In this document: positions 43,931 through 56,132 of the stretch, in pieces
Layout: every line of letters starts with the position of its first letter
Position numbering within the stretch: position 1 is the stretch's first letter
Notes under the pieces: model-generated
Database searches by the model: none
The model's input: the letters and a program-made list of their open reading frames with translations, nothing else
Told to the model about the DNA's origin: nothing
Program-made: the position numbers and the translations under genes
Assembly (NCBI GenBank): GCA_032433765.1
Contig: JAVIAB010000160.1
Location: 39,305,917-39,369,916, forward strand
From: Megaustenia siamemsis
Lineage: Eukaryota > Mollusca > Gastropoda > Stylommatophora > Ariophantidae
Length of the DNA: 64,000 nt
Direction: 5' to 3'

Positions 43931-44321
43931 AGCCAGAAAGGAGGTACCGATGATGGAGCAGTAGAGCAAGCATCCTAAGGCACGCGAGTTAGAACTGGTC
44001 CGTGTAGTAATTTTGTCAGGCCCGCTAGATTATTGATAATTATTATAAACTCCGACCCACTTTATTGAAACTTAAATGTATTTGTAAAGTGCGCGTTCAT
44101 CCTCAATAAATAAATTAAATCACTTGCTAAGCAGAGTATCGATGCAAGAGGATCGATAAAAGAAACATGATTTCGTCTAATCTCTGCTCGTGCAAGTTGA
44201 GCACGAGATTGCAAGCAACTCAAGACTACGAAGGAGGAGTTATCTCTGGCGACTTTCGGTCTCCACTGCTGGGTTGGCCACCCTTATTAGTTGATCAAAA
44301 TCTCGCCACGGTCTCCCGATA
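43931..44321. other. Unassigned sequence
   Basis: Nothing recognised. Confidence 0.5.
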
Positions 44322-44935
44322 ATCATCATCATCAAGTACCGGGCCTAGTGGCGTAGGTGATCATGTCTCTCCACAACTTTCGATCTCGGCAGCTATTTAT
44401 CATTTCTGTTGTTGACCTTCTGCCAAGCCATTCTCTTAAGCTGTCTGTTATTTTTTCTCTTTGCTTTCCTCTATCTATGCGTCCCTCAATTTTTCCATTT
44501 GATACAATATATTCCAGTTGTTCTCTCATTACATGGCCAAAAAATTATGATTGTCTCTTCCTAACATTGGAAATTAGCTCTCTTTTTGCTTTGACCTCTC
44601 TCAGAACCTCTTCATTACTCTTCTTAGCTGTCCATGGTATTCTCAACATTCTTCTGTAAAACCACATTTCTACAGACTCCAGTGATTTTCTTGTCTGTTG
44701 TCCTATTGTCCATGACTCGCATCCGTATGTTAAGACTGGCTCTACGTAACCTTTAAGAACACTTTTTCTTGTTTCTATTGTTAAAAATGGATTGCACAGT
44801 ATTTTCCTCATTTTTTGGAAAGCTGCTTTTGCCCGAGCCATTCTGCATCTCACCTCTTTTGTACATCTTCCGTCTGAGGTTAACAAAGTTCCCAAATATT
44901 TAAATTCATTTACCATCCCCGATAATAGGCGGCTT
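44322..44935 (-). mobile_element. LINE-1 subfamily b, best-preserved 3' copy
   Basis: The minus strand has a 123-residue frame: VNEFKYLGTLLTSDGRC, EVRCRMARAKAAFQKM, GYVEPVLTYGCESWTI, RKSLESVEMWFYRRMLRIPW. It then continues, after a one-base shift, with REQLEYIVSNGKI and STTEMINSCRDRKLWRDMI. The RT palm motifs are upstream of the truncation. Confidence 0.95.
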
Positions 44936-44987
44936 TAAAGAAAGGTCAGTTCATCATACTCACCGCAAGGTAGCGGTAAACTGATTT

Positions 44988-45640
44988 CATCATCATCATG
45001 TATCATGCTGGCTGGCGTAGGCGATCTTGTCCATCCATAATTCTTTGTCCACAGTGTATCGTTATTAAGTCTGCTGTTGACTGTTTACTATGCCACAACT
45101 CCTAGCTATCTATCACTGTAGTCTACATTCTCTGTTTCCTTGTATTTTGCCAGATGTAACTCTCCTCCTTTCATAAAAAAAGTAAAGTACCCCCATCACG
45201 CCAAGTGGCGTATAGGGAATATGGTGTTAGTGACCATAAAATTTTACAGACCCTCGGCACATGATTTTTGGGGTAATGTGGTCGGTATTACGCCCGTACC
45301 GCTTTACTCTTCCAGAAAAAAATCCGGTACCCATTAAAGGCTGGGTGAACCGGAGCCGTCGGTTGGGATCGAACCCTACCTCTTGTTATTTGTAGCCCAG
45401 TTCACTAACCACTGAGCTATCGCCGCTCCTCCTTTTATGACATACCCTAAACATATCGAATGTTTCTTTCTGTTGTTTTAGGAGCTCTCTTTTTGTGTTG
45501 GCCTCTTTGGGATTTTCTTTGTTAGTCACTTTAGGTATCCAGGGAACAATTATCGTTGTGGCCTCTAGTCGTCTTTCCGTAGGTCAAAACTGGCTCTATA
45601 TATCACCAATGAAGAAAATTAGAAACTCTCTTTCTAACTT
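44988..45640 (-). mobile_element. LINE-1 copy interrupted by SINE-A
   Basis: Two LINE-1 pieces (44,988-45,174 and about 45,429-45,640) form one continuous but degraded 3' region once the SINE between them is removed. Confidence 0.85.
45163..45438 (-). mobile_element. SINE-A, full length, inside LINE-1
   Basis: Minus-strand SINE-A (about 45,175-45,428) with A and B boxes and terminal inverted repeat. TCCTCCTTTCAT and TCCTCCTTTTAT flank it (12 bp, one mismatch). Confidence 0.92.
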
Positions 45641-45745
45641 CTATTTTGGAAAAGATAATGGTGCTTTTCATTTTTTGAAATGCTACTATGATCAAAGCTA
45701 TTCTGTTTTTTTTTTTTTTTTACTTCTTTGGTTCTTTCGTTAAGG

Positions 45746-45876
45746 AAGGCCCCGGTATCACTGCAAACGAATTAAAATCCATAATTGCTCAACCGCCCGT
45801 GCCAGTGGAATTATCCGAATTACTATCTCATCTCTCAAACAAAGAAAGGTAGCTGTAGTCTCCATCATAGCAGTCA
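45746..45876 (-). repeat. Repeat-K fragment
   Basis: aaggccccggtatcactgca to ctccatcatagcagtc, the same end point as the 38.3-kb copy, which suggests a true element terminus near ggccccggtatcac. Confidence 0.85.
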
Positions 45877-46128
45877 TTTATTTCTGTGTGAGTTATCTCA
45901 TTGAGGAAAAACAATTGCCAAGAGACTAAAACTAATGTTTGAAGGAGGGTTTGTGTACGAGTGTTTCAAAGAAACTTTTTCATATTTGTTTCAGGTCTTG
46001 CTCAGAGCATCTGAAAGGTTGCAGACCTGTAGGAAAGCACCATAAAAGAACTCAGTTCGTGGTGTACAATGTCGTTCAATGACTGACAGAACAAACACAA
46101 ATTATGCTTTTCCATCATTTCGCTCAAG

Positions 46129-46372
46129 GAGCCGTGATAGTTCAGTGGTTAGTAAACTGGACTACATCCCATCCGACGGCTCCGGGTTCACCCAGCCTTA
46201 AATGGGTACCGGATTTTTTTTTCTGGGAAATTAAAATGGCACGGACGTAATACCGACCACATTACCCCAAAAAATCATGTGCTGAAGGTGTGTAAAATGT
46301 AAGGTCACTAACACCATATTCCTTATACGCCACTTGGCGTGACGGGGCGCTTTACATTTTTTTTTTACTTAT
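46129..46372 (+). mobile_element. SINE-A with B box deleted
   Basis: A-box region present (gtgatagttcagtggttag), but about 25 bases including GGTTCGATCCC are missing between ggactaca and tccgacgg. Core and terminal inverted repeat ACGCCACTTGGCGT intact. Transcription by pol III would be expected to be weak. Confidence 0.9.
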
Positions 46373-47059
46373 CAATGCGCTCTATCGCACACACATCACT
46401 TTGTGCCATGAACGCTGCAAAAGTAAGAGAGAAAAAAACGTTACTGGCACATAATCTATTTAGGAACGCCTTAAATTGCAAATAAATGAAACTATAGATA
46501 ATGAAACAACGGAAGTGGGGTTGGACTGTAATCGCTCATTTATTTTTATCCATGTCTATTTTCTTCCCTGATAACTTGCAATGATCTATGGAGCCGATGG
46601 AACTATATATATATATATAATATAGAATATATCCTATTATATAATAATCTATAGATATATATACTGATATTATCAACCATTAGTCGCCATGTGGGAAACA
46701 GATCCGTAAAAAAAATCTATGAAATGATTTATCTCTCTTTTTGGTTTATGCCTTACACGTGAAATATAGGCAGCCCTATACCAAGTTCCTGTAGTTGGCT
46801 CTTGTATCTACCTTGTTAATATTCTTTACTCACTTTTTTAAAACCTGCGTCAGCAAACATGCGATTCTATCAAACTCATGCCCCCTCCGCCGCCATATCT
46901 TTGTTCTTCCGTCTTGTATTTGTAACAACGGACATTGACACCGAACTCACTGATGCTCAGCGATGTGGTCTTCGTTTTCTCTCGAGTCCAAAATCTGATC
47001 CTCTTGAAACTGTCTCAAATAGCCAGAACTTTCCATGCAGAAGTGGCCGGTCGGTTCTC
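46373..47059. other. Unassigned sequence with AT-rich patch
   Basis: Short TA repeats around 46,604-46,680. A frame starting 46,859 runs into SINE-D and has no recognised domain. Confidence 0.5.
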
Positions 47060-47212
47060 ATAGAAACAATCATACACAGACGTAGAGGTATGTTTATAAC
47101 ACTCAGGAAAAAAAAATCACAAATAATCAGCGACAACAAAAGACAAAAAAACATTAGATGGTCCGAACCAGGATCAAACCCGCATAGCCAATGATAGCTA
47201 TCTTTTTAGGTA
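47060..47212 (-). mobile_element. SINE-D, minus copy with single internal unit
   Basis: On the minus strand: gcgggtttgatcctggttcg (B-box region), one gctgattatttgtgattttt unit, then gagtgttataaacatacctc. It lies head to head with the expanded plus-strand copy. Confidence 0.75.
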
Positions 47213-47227
47213 GCTGAGTTTGTCCTG

Positions 47228-48222
47228 TGCTCCAGCGTTTGGTTCTCGTAGCAAGACGCTGTGCCGAGAAGTATGGGTTCGATCCTGCTTCGGACCACAT
47301 ATTGTTCTGTGTTTATTTCCGAGTGTTGATTGTTTGTAATTTGTTTTTTTTTCCGTTGCTGATTGTTTGTAATTTGTTTTTTTTTCCGTAGTTGATTGTT
47401 TGTAATTTGTTTTATTTCCGTTGTTGATTGTTTGTAATTTGTTTTTTTCCGAGTGTTGATTGTTTGTAATTTGTTTTTTTCCGAGTGTTGATTGTTTGTA
47501 ATTTGTTTTTTTCCGTAGTTGATTGTTTGTAATTTGTTTTTTTTCCGTTGTTGATTGTTTGTAATTTGTTTTTTTCCGTTGTTGATTGTTTGTAATTTGT
47601 TTTTTTCCGTTGTTGATTGTTTGTAATTTATTTTTTTTCCGAGTGTTGATTGTTTGTGATTTGTTTTTTTCCCGTTGTTGATTGTTTGTAATTTGTTTAT
47701 TTTCCGTAGTTGATTGTTTGTAATTTGTTTTATTTCCGTTGTTGATTATTTGTAATTTGTTTTTTTCCGAGTGTTGATTGTTTGTAATTTGTTTATTTCC
47801 GAGTGTTGATTGTTTGTAATTTGTTTTTTTCCGTAGTTGATTGTTTGTAATTTGTTTTTTTCCGAGTGTTGATTGTTTGTAATTTTTTTTTTCCGTTGTT
47901 GATTGTTTGTAATTTGTTTTTTTCCGTTGTTGATTGTTTGTAATTTGTTTTTTTTTTCCGAGTGTTGATTGTTTGTAATTTGTTCTTTTTCCGTTATTGA
48001 TTGTTTGTAATTTGTTTTTTTTCCGTTGTTGATTGTTTGTAATTTGTTTCTTTCCGTTATTGATTGTTTGTAATTTGTTTCTTTCCGTTATTGATTGTTT
48101 GTAATTTGTTTTTTTCCGAGTGTTGTCAACATACCTCATCCCCTGAATTGGTTCGCCGATCTATCGCCTCTGAAGTTTCCCGCCATAATATAATTCATCT
48201 ATTATTATCCGTCTCCATACAC
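47228..48222 (+). mobile_element. SINE-D, plus copy expanded by an internal minisatellite
   Basis: Head tccagcgtttggttctcgta with B box GGGTTCGATCCTGC at about 47,275. After the array the normal SINE-D end follows: gttgtcaacatacctc, gaattggttcgccg, cctctgaagtttc. It is nearly 1 kb long instead of about 220 bp. Confidence 0.9.
47334..48123. repeat. About 30-bp minisatellite inside SINE-D, ~26 copies
   Basis: Units of tgttgattgtttgtaatttg plus tttttttccgag or ccgt. The other two SINE-D copies have exactly one such unit at the same place. The 313-residue KQITNNQ-rich minus frame is the repeat read in one frame. Confidence 0.97.
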
Positions 48223-48349
48223 AGATGTAACTTTCACAATTTAAAAACAATAATAATTGAGGTCCACACAACTTAGAAAACGATCTCCACAAAAAGGAAA
48301 ATAAACCCTGAAGCTAAGCACAAGAAGGTTACAAGGAGGGTATAAGACT

Positions 48350-49248
48350 GGAAAATGTCTTCAACATTTTCTGGAAAATAATCACAAAGGAAAAGATTAT
48401 TATCCTGGAAAATGACCGCAAAGGAAAGGATTATTATCCTGGAATATGACCGCAAAGGAAAGGATTATTATCCTGTAAAATGACCGCAGGGAAATGATTA
48501 TTATCCTGGAATATGTCCGTAAAGGAAAGGATTATTATCCTCGAAAATGACCGCAAAGGAAAGGATTATTACCCTGGAAAATGACCGTACAAAGAAAGTA
48601 TTATCCTGGAATATTACCGCAAAGGAAAGGATTATTATCCTGGAATATGACCGCAAAGGAAAGGATTATTATCCTGGAATATGACCGCAAAGGAAAGGAT
48701 TATTATCCTGGAATATGACCGCAAAGGAAAGGATTATCATCCTGGAAAATGACCACACAAAGAAAGATATTATCCTGGAATATGACCGCAAAGGAAAGGA
48801 TTATTATCCTGGAATATGACCGCAAAGGAAAGGATTATTATCCTGGAAAACGATCGCAAAGGAAAGAATTATTATCCTGGAATATGACCGCAAAGGAAAG
48901 GATTATCATCCTGGAAAATGACCACACAAAGAAAGATATTATCCTTGAATATGACCGCAAAGTAAAGGATTATTATTTTGGAAAATGACCGCAAAGGTAA
49001 ATATAATTATCCTGAAATATGACCGCAAAAGAAAGGATTATTATCCTGGAATATGACCGCAAAAGAAAGGATTATTATCCTGAAATATGACCGCAAAGGA
49101 AAGGATTATTATTCTGGAAAATGGCCACAAAGAGAAAAGATTATTATCCTGGAATATGACCGCAAAAGAAAGGATTATTATCCTGAAATATGACCGCAAA
49201 GGAAAGGATTATTATCCTGGAGAATGACCGCAAAGAGAAAGGATTATT
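48350..49248. repeat. 34-bp minisatellite, ~26 copies
   Basis: Units of ggattattatcctggaatat plus gaccgcaaaggaaa, with a shorter cacaaagaaaga variant recurring at regular intervals. Source not recognised. Confidence 0.95.
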
Positions 49249-50071
49249 ATATTCAGGTGTAACATTCGGAAACATGTGACACCTATAGTCGTTTAGGTTT
49301 CACTCTGAATTTTAACAACTGGACTTTTGTGGGAAAGTTGTATAGGATATCTTCTCTACGATATTCCTTTCCTGTGAAATAATCTTCCATTTTTTTACAT
49401 TATTACGTTTTATATAACAAACTTTAATTGTACGCACATCTTTTAACGTGTTTTCACAAAAATGTGATAGGTGTGTGCGCTAGTGTGTATGTGCGGGTGA
49501 AGTGGAGATGGGTGTATGTGGAGGATAGGGTGATAAAGAAAACGTGCCAACAAGTACCTGAAAGTATTTCTTCAGGGCAACGGAGATCAGGCTGAAACAG
49601 GTCAGGCAGAATAAAATCAAAACACATGATATTACTATTAGACTGGGCTCGTGACTGTGTTAGAATATTTATTATGAACGCCAAGATTTTGAGGTTATTT
49701 ACTTGTCCTAAACATATACAATTCTTGTTCTATCTTGTTGTATGTAAATTTTGTTTTATAAAGAGGTAATTTCCACCAGGTTCTTATATAAACAGATTCG
49801 GAAAAAAATGAATCATGACCAAAACCTCGATGTAATAAAATAGTGAGGATGTTTTTACAATTACTGATACAGTAACAGTCATCTCATAAACAATGTAAAA
49901 ATGTGATACCGGAGTCGGTGAATGCCTGTAAGAAGAGATTATCGACTACTGAACATTGTATACTTCTCACACCGCTTTATTGAATTTATGAATTGGATAA
50001 TTAATTGTGTCATCAAAGCTTATTTTCATCCACTCATAAATGATATAGGCACAAAATACGTTATATCTTTT
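49249..50071. other. Unassigned sequence
   Basis: AT-rich, no recognised element or gene. Confidence 0.5.
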
Positions 50072-50360
50072 TTTTTTTTTTTTTTTTTTTTTTTTGCAAA
50101 CGGGATTGTAAACTTCGTAAACAGAGCTTCAGGATATGGAGCGGGTTGATATTCTGAATGCCCTCAGGGAGACAGGCCACGATGATGATTCAGTCAATGA
50201 TCATGCATACATAACCATGTTCAGACTGCACAAATATCAGGTCAATATTGGAGATGCCAGAAAGGAGCGCTGCGCGGGGAATTACAGACGAATAATAAAT
50301 CAACGCAGAACTGGGGTCATCAGTCTCCACACACGGGAGACACTTACTGTGGAGACATGA
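50072..50360 (+). other. Poly-T run and unrecognised 74-codon frame
   Basis: A run of more than 20 T precedes a frame at 50,136-50,360 (ERVDILNALRETGHDDDSV...). Its composition is protein-like (mixed charge, no low complexity), but it is short, has no recognised domain and no support from repeats. I list it only as a possible coding remnant. Confidence 0.2.
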
Positions 50361-50648
50361 GTACTTATGGTGTGTGTATGTCCGGTATGCAACAAGGATG
50401 ATCCGTCGACTAAACTAAACTATACTTTATGACTCTAACGCTCACTGAACCTTATAACTTACGTATAGGCTGTCTAGCGTTTTCATTTCACACAAATTTA
50501 GTGTTATGTGAATACGAGAACACCAAAACGTCAGATTCCAGATATGCCACAATATACAATGCTGTCTTTAAACAGATGAGGGTTAATTGATGAGATAACG
50601 GCTCCGGTAATCTAACTTTTAAAAAATAAAAATAGCAATAAATATATC

Positions 50649-50649
50649 A

Positions 50650-50712
<63 letters not shown>
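50649..50712. repeat. (TA)n microsatellite
   Basis: About 32 TA units. Confidence 0.97.
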
Positions 50713-50713
<1 letters not shown>

Positions 50714-51184
50714 CCTTTAGGGCTTGGCATACTGCTAGAAGCCGATGATGTCGATTTCAGAATCAACTGCCTGCCAAGCTCCTGACTAACGAGTGGTTTC
50801 TCTCTTGCCTGACTCTCTCATTGTTATAATGACATATAGTTTTGTCAGCAGAAATAATTTAAAAACAAACATTGTTTGTCTTGGCGATTCATTTCTTGTT
50901 TCTTGTGTCTTTTAATGTCTAACTTTGACTACACTTCATTTTTCAATCGTGTCTTATACTTGTTATCATGTGCTATAGAAATGCTATATATTTATAATTC
51001 TATCATGTATGAATAATGAAAATACTTGTTTAGAAACAAATAATATTTACAAACATTCCATGCCCATGTATCAAGAATGCAAAACAAACATATCCAATTC
51101 GAGAATAAGCATTAAAACAATCAAGTTCATGGCTATTGGAAGAGAGAAACAAAGTGCAATATATAAATAGAGGAAAAAGGTTTA
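50713..51184. other. Unassigned AT-rich sequence
   Basis: No feature recognised. Confidence 0.5.
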
Positions 51185-52095
51185 ACGCAGACCCCAGAGT
51201 TCAAGTATCTAGGAAAAAATTCTCTGGAGCTATCAAAATGGATAAAGAAATGAAAATTGGATGCAGTAAGGCAAACCAAATATTAGGATAGCCCCTGTTA
51301 TAGCACAAGACAGAGCCAATCATCATCATCATCATCATCATTGAGTGCCGTCTCCGCATCGAAGGTTGACTACCATGGAGCGCCATTCCACTCTGTCTCT
51401 TGTTTTGATGGTGCAGATTGTCATAGGTTGACTTGTCCATCTTTTGATGTTACTCGTCCACGTTAGTTTTGGTCTGCCTCTGCCTCTTTCACCTTGTATT
51501 TTCCCTTCCAATATTAATTTTATTAGGCTTGTATGTCTTTTAATATGCCCCAATAAATTTCATTTGTCTTATTCTAATTGTGTTTAGTAGTTCTCTTTTC
51601 ATGTTTAGTTGTTATAAAACTAGCCAATCATTATAAAGAAACATGTCATACAAGACATATTTATCCTCACTCAATGTTATCAGTGTCAGACATGGTCACT
51701 CATTACAGGTCAGAAAAGAAAGTTAGTCACCAGAGAAATTACATTTTTGAAAATAAGCTGAAAGGATGTCTTTACGAGACAAAGTCTAAAACGAGATTAT
51801 GAGACAAAGTGTTGGCATAGAACATAATTGAAAATGTTGGCACAAAACCGATTCTGAATTACATGCAGAGACTACAATTAAAATGATATTCCCACCAGAG
51901 AGTATGGCTGGTGATGGCATACCATACAAGGCACTAACAAAAGGAGAAGGACGCAGAGCTCAAGTTAAACTCATACTACATTGGAGTCACAAGATCAAAC
52001 AAATGAAGTGTCAGTGATTGAGGCTGCCAACAAAAAAAAATCAAGAACCAGAACTTTGTGTCTCCCTCGATACCAGAAGTCATAAAAGATGAAGA
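51185..52095 (+). mobile_element. LINE-10 3' region, interrupted by LINE-2
   Basis: Plus-strand LINE C-terminal region in pieces: FSGAIKMDKEMKIGCSKANQ before the insertion; QVRKESxSPEK-type sequence after it in one frame, corresponding to the usual TxDQKRKLVTxEM; then VGTKPILNYMQRLQLK. A poly-A run follows at about 52,124. Highly decayed. Confidence 0.7.
51314..51631 (-). mobile_element. LINE-2 3' copy inside LINE-10, 10-bp duplication
   Basis: Minus-strand frame MGHIKRHTSLIKLILEGKIQ, then GRGRPKLTWTSNIKRWTS and RDRVEWRSMVVNLR, ending near a (GAT)n tail. AGCCAATCAT flanks it at 51,314-51,323 and 51,622-51,631. Distinct from LINE-1 in sequence but similar in design. Confidence 0.95.
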
Positions 52096-52141
52096 AAAAC
52101 TAAGAAGAATAAAAAGCATAAAGTAAAAAAAAAAAAAAAAA

Positions 52142-52511
52142 GACAATTCCAATGAAATCGACTTAGCATCTCAACTAGAGCTTTGCTCTAAATGTAATGT
52201 ACATACTCGCACATAGGCGTATTTTCTGGTCTCGGTTTTAGTCAGCCGCTGGGTTAGTTTTAACAAACATCAAACTAGTTGTAAATCTCCCGGGGGATGT
52301 GGTCTGTTTGATGGTAAACATTGTTTCCTGGAATAGTCTACTCCTGCGGCGTCTAGGTTTTTGATTGGACCAGGTGTTGACTATAATCACGTCTCGTGTT
52401 GATGTCAGTTCCATTAGCAGCGCTACTCTTCTTTCTAGCACTAGATCTTTGTTGTCCACAATTTCGCAATGCTACTTGGCTCTTAAAGTACCAGAATAGT
52501 CTAGTAAGATA
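52142..52511. other. Unassigned sequence
   Basis: A 73-residue minus frame (52,238-52,459) has no recognised domain. Confidence 0.5.
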
Positions 52512-52670
52512 AACAAAGGAGCGTTAGTGGTGTAGTAATTAATGCGCTGACTAGAATATTAAATTAACTTGGGTTCGGTAGAAGCCTGATGCTCTCCAGT
52601 TAGTGAAAGTTGGAAAAATGGGTACTTGACCCCCTAAGTGGAGTAGAGTAATATCAGCAAAGAAGAGCAC
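52512..52670 (+). mobile_element. Possible tRNA-derived SINE, degenerate
   Basis: gcgttagtggtgtagtaatt and gggttcggtagaagcc resemble A and B boxes at suitable spacing, then ggaaaaatgggtacttgacc, reminiscent of the SINE-A gggtacc region. Weak. Confidence 0.3.
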
Positions 52671-52672
52671 AT

Positions 52673-52676
<4 letters not shown>

Positions 52677-52720
<44 letters not shown>
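52677..52720. repeat. (CT)n microsatellite
   Basis: About 21 CT units. Confidence 0.97.
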
Positions 52721-52723
<3 letters not shown>

Positions 52724-53169
52724 CTCTCAATATCTGGTCTAATTCTCTGAATTGTATTAACTTTCTTACCCAATGACATTGCATCCTGTGGATAATTCTT
52801 TATCTTATTAAAAAATACAAACACATATCCAATTTCGTCAAACTAAATATATTTCTACAAAGTCCTTCTGATGTATTTCAGAATTAATTTATAAAACACT
52901 GCAAATCAATATATCAAACATGTAGACTCAGTTATATTTTTTACCATTCGCTTATATCAAGGCACTGTAAAAGGCGAGTATACCACAAAACGGGGAAAAG
53001 AAAACATTTAAGGATACACTAAAGATGCCACTAAAAAAACTTGATTACATTACGTGGTGTTTGGGGGTATATTGTTACTAATTATTTAGCTGAGAGAAGC
53101 AACATGGTTAATGGCAAGTCAATCTGGGGAAAAAAACAAACGTTATCCCTCCATATCACTACACATTTC

Positions 53170-54602
53170 AGCACAGTATCATTGTCATTGACAGATTAGC
53201 ACAATGCCAATGTCATGGACAGATTAACACAATGTCATTGTCATCGACAGATTAACACAATGCCATTGTCATGGACAGATTCACACAATGCCAATGTCAT
53301 GGACAGATTAACACAATGCCATTGTCATAGACAAATTAACACAATACCAATGTCATGGACAGATTAACACAATGCCATTGTCATAGACAGATTAGCGCAA
53401 TATAAATATAATGGACAGATTAACAAAATATCAATGTCATAGACAGATTAACAAAATATAAATGTTATGTATAGATTAACAAAATGTCAATGACATGGAC
53501 AGATTAACACAATGCCGTTGTCATTGACAGATTAACACAATGCCATTGTCATGGAAAGATTAAAACAATGCCAATGTCATGGACAGATTAACACAATGCC
53601 ATTGTCATAGACAAATTAACACAATGCCATTGTCATGAACAGATTAACACAATGCCAATGTCATGGACAAATTAACACAATGCCAATGTCATGGACAAAT
53701 TAACACTATGAAAATGTCATGGACAAATTAACACTATGAAAATGTCATGGACAAATTAACACAATGCTAATGTCATGGACAGATTAACACAATATCAATG
53801 TCATGGACAGATTAACACAAAATCAATGTCATTGACAGATTAACACAATATCAATGTCATGGACAGATTAACGCAATATCAATGTCATGGACAGATTAAC
53901 ACAATATCAAAGTCATGGACAGATTAACACAATATCAATGTCATGGACAGATTAACATAATATCAATGTCATGGACAGATTAACACAATATCAATGTCAT
54001 GGACAGATTAACACAATATCAATGTCATGGACAGATTAATGCAATATCAATGTCATGGACAGATTAACGCAATATCAATGTCATGGACAGATTAACGCAA
54101 TATCAATGTCATGGACAGATTAACGCAATATCAATGTCATAGACAGATTAACACAATATCAATGTCATGGACAGATTAACGCAATATCAATGTCATGGAC
54201 AGATTAACGCAATATCAATGTCATAGACAGATTAACACAATATCAATGTCATGGACAGATTAACGCAATATCAATGTCATGGACAGATTAACACAATATC
54301 AATGTCATAGACAGATTATCGCAATATTAATGTCATGGACAGATTAACACAATATCAATATCAAGGACAGATTAACATAATATCAATGTCATGGACAGAT
54401 TAACACAATATTAATGTCATGGACAGATTAACGCAATATCAATGTCATAGACAGATTAACACAATATGAATGTCATGGACAGATTAACGCAATATGAATG
54501 TCATAGACAGATTAACGCAATATCAATGTCATAGACAGATTAACACAATATCAATGTCATAGACAGATTAACACAATATGAATGGCATGGACAGATTAAC
54601 AC
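53170..54602. repeat. 28-bp minisatellite, ~51 copies
   Basis: Units of cagattaacacaatatcaatg plus tcatggac. The left third is rich in ccattgtcat and ccaatgtcat variants and less regular; the right two thirds are homogeneous tatcaatgtcat units. This gradient suggests the right side is where recent amplification happened. Confidence 0.97.
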
Positions 54603-55741
54603 TGAAAACATCGGTGTCCTTTTACAGCAAACATGTCATTTATTTTTTTTTTTTTGGTGGAAACCCCGAACCCACGTTAACAGAAAACGATAACAGCGCG
54701 GTGCTCACTTCCAGTAATGGGTGAATAACATCTTGAAGAAACAAGCAAAAAACAAAGATAATACTAAATACCAACAAGTGGATATCAAAGTTGAAGGAAT
54801 ACACCTGGAGACAGCTTAGGGCTACAACTACCTTGGATATACTGTAACCAGTGATGGAAATGTGAAAACTGAAATAAACAAAAGATTAGGAATGACAAAA
54901 AGTAATTTTAATGCCATGAAAATATACCAATATCAAAATAAATAACATCATCATCATGTGCCGTACCGGTTGGCGTTGGCGATCATGTCCTTCCACAATC
55001 TTCTATCCACAGTGCATCGCATGAGTTCTGTTGTTGACTGTTTTCCATGCCATGACACCAAGCTATCCAGTATTTTCTCTCTTTGTCGTCCGCGATCTCT
55101 CTTTCCTTTTATTTTGCCAGTTGTAACCAAGTATTCCAACTTTCCTCTTCTCATGATGTGCTCGAAAAATGTTGATTGCTTCCTTTTTGATGTTTTTTTA
55201 AGAGCTCCCTTTTTGTTTTGGCCTCTTTGAGAACTTTCTCATTGGTCTTTTTATCTGTCCATGGAACTTTCAACATTCTTCTGAGAAATCCCATCTCTGT
55301 GGCCTCTAATCGTCTTTTCATTTGTTTGTCTATTGTCCATGATTCGCTTCCATAGGTCAGAATTGGTTCTATATGGCATCGATGAACTCACTTTCTCATT
55401 TCTATTGACATAGATTTGTTGCATACGATATTTTTCATTTTCTGAAATTCTATTTTGGCCTGAGCTATTCTGCTTTATATTTCTGTGTTGCATCTTCCAT
55501 CTCATGTTATCACTGTGCCCAAGTATTTCAGACGTTGCACTTGTTTCAGATTTGTCTCGTTTATTTTTATGTTGCATGATGGTGATGATTGTTTCTTCGA
55601 TATAACAATTACTTCTGTTTTCTTACTATTCAGAATGAGACCTTTCATGTTTCATTTCTTTTACTATTATATCTGTCATTTCTTGTAGCTCATTCTCTGT
55701 CTCTGCTATTAAGACTGTATCATCAACATATCGTAAATTAT

Positions 55742-56071
55742 TTATGTTGTGACCGTTGACTTCAATTCCTTTTTGTCTGCTATTGATCTCATAATATGTT
55801 CGCTGTAAAGTGATAACAAATCCGGCGACAGAACACAGCCTTGTCTGACTCCTTGTTTTATAAATTCAAATTGTCCTGTTTGGTTGTTATTTCGTATGGC
55901 TGCTGCTTGTTGCCAGTACATATTTTTTATGATTCGCAGATCCTTGCCATCAATGTTTAATTTCCCCAGCATATTTATTATTTCCACGTGCTTTACTTTG
56001 TCAAATCCTTTCGTGTAGTCTATAAAGCACATATATAGATCTTTCTTTACCTCTATAGATCTTTCTATCAA
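55742..56071 (-). pseudogene. LINE-1 ORF2, RT palm motifs A and B
   Basis: 109-codon piece with the first catalytic aspartate in CFIDYTKGFD and the template-grip motif RQGCVLSP. The YVDD motif C follows immediately downstream in a different frame because of a small indel near 55,770. Confidence 0.92.
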
Positions 56072-56132
56072 TGATCTTAAGATTTATATTGCATTATTTG
56101 TGCCCTTTCCTTCCACAAATCCAAATTGTTCC

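Noticed and set aside
46859..47194. 111-residue ORF
   Set aside because: The second half is the minus SINE-D copy; the first half has no recognised domain.
47198..48139. 313-residue minus-strand ORF rich in KQITNNQ
   Set aside because: It is the SINE-D minisatellite read in one frame; indels in homopolymers shift units between frames and nothing suggests translation.
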